From JAYPLE01 sp047627515 (GTDB lineage Bacteria; Bacteroidota; Bacteroidia; Cytophagales; Cyclobacteriaceae), in contig JBLHTU010000137.1 of the NCBI GenBank assembly GCA_047627515.1, positions 1-10,129 of the forward strand: a stretch of DNA of 10,129 nt, written 5' to 3'. Below are positions 6,234-10,129 of this stretch, piece by piece (position 1 is the first letter of the stretch; each line of letters starts with the position of its first letter). Below the pieces are notes generated by a model. The model saw only the letters and a program-made list of their open reading frames with translations. It did no database searches and was not told the DNA's origin. The position numbers and the translations under genes were made by a program.

Positions 6234-7682
6234 GCTTCCGATAGGAGGAGGCCCATCTGGAATGATCCCTTTGTAGACATAATCGCCTTTTCGTTCGAGG
6301 TACTCTTCTTTGACCTCGCTTCGGAGTTTTTCCTCTTTAAATAGATCAACCATGGTCATAGCGAGTGCCTTGGATGCGTAACTCATTCCCTTGTGGCCTA
6401 TCGACATACCTCCGCAAGCGACTACAGCCCAACTGTGCCACGGTGTATCTTTAGGTGCGACCGTAGCTGATAGTCTTATCGTTGGAACAACCCAACTTAC
6501 ATCTCCTACATCAGTAGATCCACCTGAGGGATGTTCCAGTGTTTCTTCTAGGGGTTGGATTTTTGTGTCCATGCCTATTTCAGGCTTACCGGTAGCAGCT
6601 TGTATTTTTTTACCATAAGCAGTCTCCTCTTCAGTGTATTCAATCTCACCGAGGTATTCTAGGTTTTTTTGTAAGCGCCCACCCCCTGTGCGGTTAACTA
6701 GTACTTCATGTAGGCCTGAGACTAGTGTGATCTCATAATCAACATTTGCCATGATGGCAGCCCCTTCAGCGATGCGCTCGACTTGTTTCCATACGGTCTC
6801 CATTCCATCCCTTCTGGTATCTCGGACCCTAGTCCATACTTTGGCGTAATCAGGCACCACATTGACGACTTGACCGCCGTCTTGAATGTGATAATGAATC
6901 CTTACTGTAGGCTTGATATGCTCTCGGTAATAATTAATACCAGTCGTATATAATTCCAAGGCATCGGACGCACTACGTCCATTCCATGGGTCTCCAGAAG
7001 CATGGGCAGCTTGTCCATGAAACTCTACGACAAAGTCTACCAGCGCAAGAGAACTTTGTACGTTTGCTTTGGTCTCGGCACCTGGATGCCAGTCCACCAT
7101 GACATCTACATCATCAAAAAGCCCCGCTCTGATCATCCAGAGCTTACCAAAGAATTTTTCTTCAGCGGGTGTGCCATAGAATCTGATTGTGCCTTTCAGT
7201 TCTCCTGATTCGATTTGTTCTTTGATGGCGGTGGCTGCGCCCAGTGATGCAACACCAAACAGATTGTGGCCGCAGCCATGTCCTGCTGCACCTTTATTGA
7301 GCGGGTCTTTATAGGGGACAGTTTGCTGCGAGAGCCCAGGGAGTGCATCAAATTCACCCATAATACCAATAATAGGTTTACCCGAACCATATTCTGCGAC
7401 AAAAGCTGTCGGGATACCTGCGACACCGGCTGTTACTTTGAACCCATTTAATTTTGCATAATCAATCAGTGCAGCGGCTGATTTACTTTCCTGAAAGGCG
7501 ATCTCTTCGTAGGACCATATCTTATCACTTAATATGGTTAGCGCCGTGAATTTAGAATCCAGGTTTTTTGCGATTGATTTTTTAGTATTTTCATGCATTA
7601 ACTTTTTTTGTGCTTCCACAGGCTTAGCAAAAAGAGATATCACAAGAAATGAAAAGGTAGATAAAAGGAGCTTGTTTGTCAT
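6228..7682 (-). CDS. Secreted M20-family amidohydrolase, AbgB-like
   Basis: A 484-residue metallohydrolase of the M20 aminoacylase/carboxypeptidase group, closest in appearance to AbgB (aminobenzoyl-glutamate utilisation protein B) and related amidohydrolases that cut amide bonds of N-acyl amino acids. A signal peptide (hydrophobic 4-19, likely cleavage after PVEA at 24) places it in the periplasm or outside. The zinc-site motifs are present: GEFDALPG (109-116) with Asp112, GHGCGHN (134-140) with His135, Cys137 and His139, the Glu pair in TPAEE (171-175) and His199 in DWHPG. The insert with HGQAAHASGD belongs to the dimerisation domain. A late histidine in DTPWHSW completes the pattern. The ATG at 7682 is preferred over one at 7724 because it starts directly at the signal peptide. 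Substrate is not evident; with a signal peptide, scavenging of acyl amino acids or peptides is more likely than folate recycling. Confidence 0.9.
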   Translation of the reverse strand: MTNKLLLSTFSFLVISLFAKPVEAQKKLMHENTKKSIAKNLDSKFTALTILSDKIWSYEEIAFQESKSAAALIDYAKLNGFKVTAGVAGIPTAFVAEYGSGKPIIGIMGEFDALPGLSQQTVPYKDPLNKGAAGHGCGHNLFGVASLGAATAIKEQIESGELKGTIRFYGTPAEEKFFGKLWMIRAGLFDDVDVMVDWHPGAETKANVQSSLALVDFVVEFHGQAAHASGDPWNGRSASDALELYTTGINYYREHIKPTVRIHYHIQDGGQVVNVVPDYAKVWTRVRDTRRDGMETVWKQVERIAEGAAIMANVDYEITLVSGLHEVLVNRTGGGRLQKNLEYLGEIEYTEEETAYGKKIQAATGKPEIGMDTKIQPLEETLEHPSGGSTDVGDVSWVVPTIRLSATVAPKDTPWHSWAVVACGGMSIGHKGMSYASKALAMTMVDLFKEEKLRSEVKEEYLERKGDYVYKGIIPDGPPPIGSN

Positions 7683-7711
7683 GGAGATAAAAGGAGTAGT
7701 TGATACTAACA

Positions 7712-7740
7712 GAAATCTACACAAATTCTCTTGCTTCCAA
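7712..7740 (-). promoter_or_regulatory. Candidate promoter of the amidohydrolase gene
   Basis: Read on the minus strand, TTG (7740-7738) is followed after 18 bp by TAGATTTC (7719-7712), one mismatch from TAnnTTTG. Transcription would begin near 7705, about 23 nt before the chosen ATG at 7682. This would also exclude the longer ATG at 7724, which lies upstream of the predicted start of transcription. Confidence 0.45.
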
Positions 7741-7778
7741 TAATGGATTCTCAGTGATTAATTCATCAACTTGCTTAG

Positions 7779-8228
7779 ATGCTACTGTTTGAAATAAAAA
7801 AGAAGGCGATTAGTCAAAGTTTTGAGCTGCTTGGCGCCAAATTAGATTTGCTCAAATCAGAAATGACAGCACTGCAGCTATCTTCGGAATCAGAAACGAA
7901 AAGTAGTATGGGCGACAAGTATGAAACGGCTAGAGAAATGGTGGAGCACGAACGCCAAAAAATACAAAGTCAGCTGGAGACTTTTCAAAAGCAGAAACAA
8001 TTTCTTCAGCAAATCAACTTAGACACTCCGCATCAATCATCTAAGCTAGGGTCAATCATACGTACTGATAAAGGAACGTTTCTTCTTTCTATTGGACTAG
8101 GGAAAGTATCAGAAGATGTCTTTTTGCTATCGCCAGCAGCCCCTATAGGCCAGCAATTGATGTCGCGCAAGGTGGGCGACCAGTTTACATTTAATCAAAA
8201 GGATTATCTAATCGAAGAGATAGCTTAA
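7779..8228 (+). CDS. Gre-factor-like protein (GreA/GreB C-terminal domain with N-terminal coiled coil)
   Basis: A 149-residue protein built like a transcript cleavage factor. Residues about 13-80 are a charged, heptad-like helical region that should form an antiparallel coiled coil. The turn contains SSMGDKYET (42-50). Residues 88-149 look like the FKBP-like domain of GreA, with SPAAPIGQQLMSRKVGD (118-134) matching the GreA block SPIARGLIGKEEDD. GreA carries its two essential acids, Asp41 and Glu44, as GDLKEN; here GDKYET has the same spacing at Asp46 and Glu49. Known Gre factors enter the RNA polymerase secondary channel and stimulate RNA cleavage in stalled complexes; that role is inferred here. 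Proteins of this type in Bacteroidota are, as I recall, often labelled 3-oxoacyl-ACP synthase, which the sequence does not support. It is divergent from the amidohydrolase (96-bp gap) and convergent with the kinase. No clear promoter was found. Confidence 0.75.
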   Translation: MLLFEIKKKAISQSFELLGAKLDLLKSEMTALQLSSESETKSSMGDKYETAREMVEHERQKIQSQLETFQKQKQFLQQINLDTPHQSSKLGSIIRTDKGTFLLSIGLGKVSEDVFLLSPAAPIGQQLMSRKVGDQFTFNQKDYLIEEIA

Positions 8229-8249
8229 GGGGGTTTAGCCATTAAGCTA
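8221..8249. repeat. Inverted repeat spanning both stop codons between the Gre-like and kinase genes
   Basis: TAGCTTAA (8221-8228) pairs with TTAAGCTA (8242-8249) across 13 bases. Each arm contains the final Ala codon and TAA of one of the two convergent genes. No U-tract follows on either strand, so termination here would be weak. Confidence 0.35.
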
Positions 8250-8793
8250 ATTTAAGCAGTTTGCTCAAAGACTCAATGTTGATTGGGGATTCACCAGATA
8301 CTTTAACGGTATCTGTCGGCCTTTTACGATTGGATTGGAAACTGTCCCAAACATGCTGCACATACCAATCAGGTTCTTCCCCCCATCTCTGCTCGATGTT
8401 ACGTCTACCAAAGAAAGTGGTATTGGAAATCTCTAAGAATAGCTTTTTGTAGTACAGATCTTTGTACTTTTTGTCTTCAAAAATAAATAGCCCTTCTACA
8501 ATGACCATTTTTGCTGACATGGATGCCCTATGAATAGCTTCATGCAACTTATCCCAATCAACTGAATCCAAATGCTCCCAGTCTGGTCTTCCGTTGATCA
8601 AGGGAAGTAAGTGTGATGGTAAGCAATAGTCGTCCTGTGAAATGATCGGAACATGATCAAACTGACCCGCAAGTGAAATGGCCAACTGAAGAGACAAGGT
8701 GCTTTTACCTGATCGGCTCATGCCGCCAATCGCGATTAGGTTAGTGCTAGACAATTGATGTGAATTCGAAATGGAAAGATTAATCTTTCTCAA
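8242..8793 (-). CDS. P-loop nucleoside kinase, resembling nicotinamide riboside/uridine kinases
   Basis: A 183-residue P-loop kinase. The Walker A loop is GGMSRSGKST (23-32). SQDDYCLP (52-59) fits the acidic substrate-site motif of nicotinamide riboside kinases (DDF/Y-x-P), and PDWEHLDSVDW (70-80) resembles their DWD-x-PES-x-D segment. VIVEGLFIF (97-105) is the Walker B-like strand with Glu100. An arginine-rich stretch (R130, R131, R136) likely forms the lid. The probable reaction is ATP-dependent phosphorylation of a riboside, possibly nicotinamide riboside for NAD salvage; substrate assignment is tentative. The start is unusual: the first in-frame ATG (codon 25) lies inside the Walker A loop, so translation must begin at TTG 8793, at a second TTG at codon 14, or at an upstream ATT. 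An in-frame TGA about 39 bases upstream of the TTG limits extension. It is divergent from the barrel protein gene, with only 50 bp between them. Confidence 0.8.
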   Translation of the reverse strand: MRKINLSISNSHQLSSTNLIAIGGMSRSGKSTLSLQLAISLAGQFDHVPIISQDDYCLPSHLLPLINGRPDWEHLDSVDWDKLHEAIHRASMSAKMVIVEGLFIFEDKKYKDLYYKKLFLEISNTTFFGRRNIEQRWGEEPDWYVQHVWDSFQSNRKRPTDTVKVSGESPINIESLSKLLKLA

Positions 8794-8843
8794 ATTTAAA
8801 CCGCTTGAGATAGAAATGGCAAAAAGTAATCAGAAAGACCAAT

Positions 8844-9443
8844 ATGAAATGGATGCAAGCTAAAATATCCTTAGTGACCTTTTTGCCTCGCTTAGTATTG
8901 ATAATTGGATTTTTCTGTAGTGGGCCGATGGCCTTTTCTCAAAACTTAATTGGCATTTCTGGCTCATTTTCAGTTCAAGGCTCGGCCGGTCTTACCCTGG
9001 GTTATTACAATGTAGACCGCCCAATGAAGCTTGGTTTTGCTGGTATATATTTTGGCAGAGGGGATAATAATATAAAAACGGTTGGCATCTTGGAGGTTCA
9101 AGTAGATCAAGCGGATTTTATTCAAGATGTGACAGAACAAGGAATCAACTACAACTGGAGAGGTGTAATTGGAGGGTTGAATCTACACAAAAACTTTTCT
9201 GCTGGTCTCTCTATGGGAACTAGAACTCGCCTGCTGACTCAGCAGCGCTTTGATGTAAATAAGTTAAGAGGAATTAACGGACAGTATTATACACAATACA
9301 AAGAAGTGTTACAGCTAGATATAGGACTTCTGTTGCTAGGCCATTTCAATATACACAGAGGATGGTATGTCTTGTCAAAAGTAAATCTGACAAGGTTAAA
9401 TGGCTTGATGTTCGGGGCAGGGATCGCAGTTAGAACCTACTAA
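8844..9443 (+). CDS. Predicted small outer-membrane beta-barrel protein
   Basis: A 199-residue protein I do not recognise as a named family. Residues 1-32 are a signal peptide (basic start, hydrophobic 9-25, likely cleavage around AFS/QN, a common Bacteroidota ending). The rest is rich in glycine and in alternating polar and hydrophobic strands with aromatic girdle residues, for example LGYYNVD, KLGFAGIYFGRG and GWYVLSKVNL. It ends with GAGIAVRTY, a terminal strand with an aromatic last residue, as is usual for outer-membrane barrels. About eight strands would fit the length, as in OmpX/OmpW-like small barrels; this is inference. There are no enzymatic motifs. The ATG at 8844 gives a good signal peptide; an internal ATG at 8853 is an alternative. 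It is divergent from the kinase and followed by a weak hairpin at 9470 and, further on, the minus-strand tRNA. Confidence 0.65.
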   Translation: MKWMQAKISLVTFLPRLVLIIGFFCSGPMAFSQNLIGISGSFSVQGSAGLTLGYYNVDRPMKLGFAGIYFGRGDNNIKTVGILEVQVDQADFIQDVTEQGINYNWRGVIGGLNLHKNFSAGLSMGTRTRLLTQQRFDVNKLRGINGQYYTQYKEVLQLDIGLLLLGHFNIHRGWYVLSKVNLTRLNGLMFGAGIAVRTY

Positions 9444-9469
9444 GAATAGGTTTAGAAGTAAGAAAGCTC

Positions 9470-9489
9470 TAATTGCCTCAATGCAATTA
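9470..9489 (+). terminator. Weak AT-rich hairpin after the barrel protein gene
   Basis: TAATTGC (9470-9476) and GCAATTA (9483-9489) form a 7-bp stem with a 6-nt loop, 27 bases after the stop. The sequence after it is TTAATTAGC, not a U-tract, so it is only a possible terminator. Confidence 0.3.
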
Positions 9490-9510
9490 TTAATTAGCAT
9501 ACTAGGCCAT

Positions 9511-9537
9511 AAAAAAACCTATCACATCGGACAGGTT
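9511..9537 (-). terminator. Rho-independent terminator of tRNA-Ala
   Basis: On the minus strand AACCTGTC and GATAGGTT form an 8-bp stem (one G-U pair) with loop CGATGT, followed by a run of seven T. It begins 7 bases after the tRNA 3' end. Confidence 0.85.
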
Positions 9538-9544
9538 CTTGAAG

Positions 9545-9618
9545 TGGAGAAGATGGGATTCGAACCCACGACCTCTTGACTGCCAGTCAAGCGCTCTAGC
9601 CAACTGAGCTACATCCCC
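9545..9618 (-). tRNA. tRNA-Ala, anticodon GGC
   Basis: A 74-nt cloverleaf can be drawn on the minus strand. The anticodon stem CTTGA/TCAAG encloses loop CTGGCAG, giving anticodon GGC, which reads GCC and GCU. The T-arm is GTGGG, loop TTCGAAT, then CCCAT; the D-arm contains AGCTCAGTTGGCTAGAGC. The acceptor stem GGGGATG/CTTCTCC carries the G3-U70 wobble that defines alanine identity, with A73 as discriminator. CCA is not encoded. The sixth acceptor pair is U6-U67, a mismatch. It lies 31 bp downstream of the NlpC/P60 gene on the same strand, with no terminator between and no convincing promoter of its own, so it may be read from upstream. A strong terminator follows. Confidence 0.95.
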
Positions 9619-9649
9619 TTTTTCGTGGCACGAATTTAAGGAGTTTTTC

Positions 9650-10129
9650 TTACTTGATGACCCGTCTGATCCGTTTAACATTTTTCCGATAATAATCGGA
9701 CATTAAATCTGACTCCGTTACGCCTCTGCTGGTACTCGCGTGGACAAACTTGACCGTTTCTGTGGACACATGAGTGACGATCCCAGCGTGCCACCACTTC
9801 TCACCTTTATCCTTGAATTTGAATGTGACCACATCTCCTTCCCTAATCTGATCCCATCCTTTTGACGATCCATATTTTGATTGTTCTTTGGCCGTACGAG
9901 GGATTTTAATCCCAGCAGCTTTGTATGAGTTGTGGATTAAGCCAGAACAATCTATTCCTTTTCGCGAATTACCTCCCCATTTGTAGGGGGTTCCGAGGTA
10001 GCTTTTAGCAGTGGTAACTACTGTCGTTAATTGAGCTTTCCTCTTTTTCTTACTTTGAGCGGTTGCTTCGGTTGCAGCAAACAAGATAAGAGCAAAGAGA
10101 ACTATAGAAAAGCGAGGGGTAAATTTCAT
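9650..10129 (-). CDS. Secreted NlpC/P60-family peptidoglycan endopeptidase
   Basis: A 159-residue cysteine peptidase expected to cut peptide stems of peptidoglycan (typically the D-gamma-glutamyl-diaminopimelate bond). The signal peptide covers 1-24 with likely cleavage after ATEATA. A basic linker (QSKKKRKAQ) leads into the NlpC/P60 domain (about 35-155). The catalytic residues are Cys61 in GIDCSGLI, His114 in WWHAGIV and His130 in FVHAST, so the triad looks complete. The length is that of a single-domain member without added SH3 or LysM binding modules. The ATG is the last three bases of the window on this strand. The signal peptide makes this start convincing, but upstream context and promoter lie outside. 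It is followed after 31 bp by tRNA-Ala on the same strand without an intervening terminator. Confidence 0.93.
   Translation of the reverse strand: MKFTPRFSIVLFALILFAATEATAQSKKKRKAQLTTVVTTAKSYLGTPYKWGGNSRKGIDCSGLIHNSYKAAGIKIPRTAKEQSKYGSSKGWDQIREGDVVTFKFKDKGEKWWHAGIVTHVSTETVKFVHASTSRGVTESDLMSDYYRKNVKRIRRVIK

Noticed and set aside
7683..7724. 14-residue N-terminal extension of the amidohydrolase
   Set aside because: The signal peptide begins at the ATG at 7682 and the candidate promoter lies over the upstream ATG.
1..10129. Mobile element, CRISPR array or defence system
   Set aside because: No transposase, integrase, regularly spaced repeats, target-site duplications or defence-type domains are seen. 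Gene content is housekeeping, stress and catabolic.

Overview
The window looks like ordinary chromosome from a marine-type Bacteroidota, most likely a Cytophagales-like lineage. This is inferred from AT-leaning base composition, lack of clear Shine-Dalgarno sequences, promoter-like TAnnTTTG boxes, Bacteroidota-style lipoproteins with an acidic stretch after the lipid cysteine, and a Gre-like protein of a kind I know mainly from this phylum. I see no phage, insertion sequence, CRISPR array, toxin-antitoxin or secretion cassette. No stretch over 300 bases lacks a gene.

Left part (1-3364, all + strand): the last 28 codons of a small heat-shock protein, then a possible regulatory region, an HtrA/DegP-type envelope serine protease, a perfect terminator, and an ALDH7/antiquitin-type aldehyde dehydrogenase (alpha-aminoadipate semialdehyde dehydrogenase, lysine catabolism). 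The Hsp20-HtrA pair suggests a proteostasis neighbourhood.

Middle (3387-7682): a bidirectional terminator separates the dehydrogenase from two minus-strand genes, a pirin and a di-heme cytochrome c peroxidase/MauG-like lipoprotein. Divergent from the latter is a small lipoprotein gene interrupted by one in-frame TGA at codon 90. The same frame stays open for 55 more codons to a TAA, so it is a fresh nonsense mutation, a sequencing error or (less likely) recoding. A secreted M20 amidohydrolase of AbgB type converges on it.

Right part (7779-10129): a Gre-factor-like protein that keeps the GDxxE acid pair of the GreA coiled-coil tip, a P-loop nucleoside kinase resembling nicotinamide riboside kinases that must start at a non-ATG codon, a predicted small outer-membrane beta-barrel protein, tRNA-Ala(GGC) with its own terminator, and a secreted NlpC/P60 cell-wall hydrolase whose start codon is the last three bases of the window.

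Genes are mostly single transcription units in convergent or divergent pairs. The best candidates for a second look are the TGA-interrupted lipoprotein, the Gre-like protein, the htrA upstream region and the non-ATG start of the kinase. I did not find a convincing new multi-gene system.
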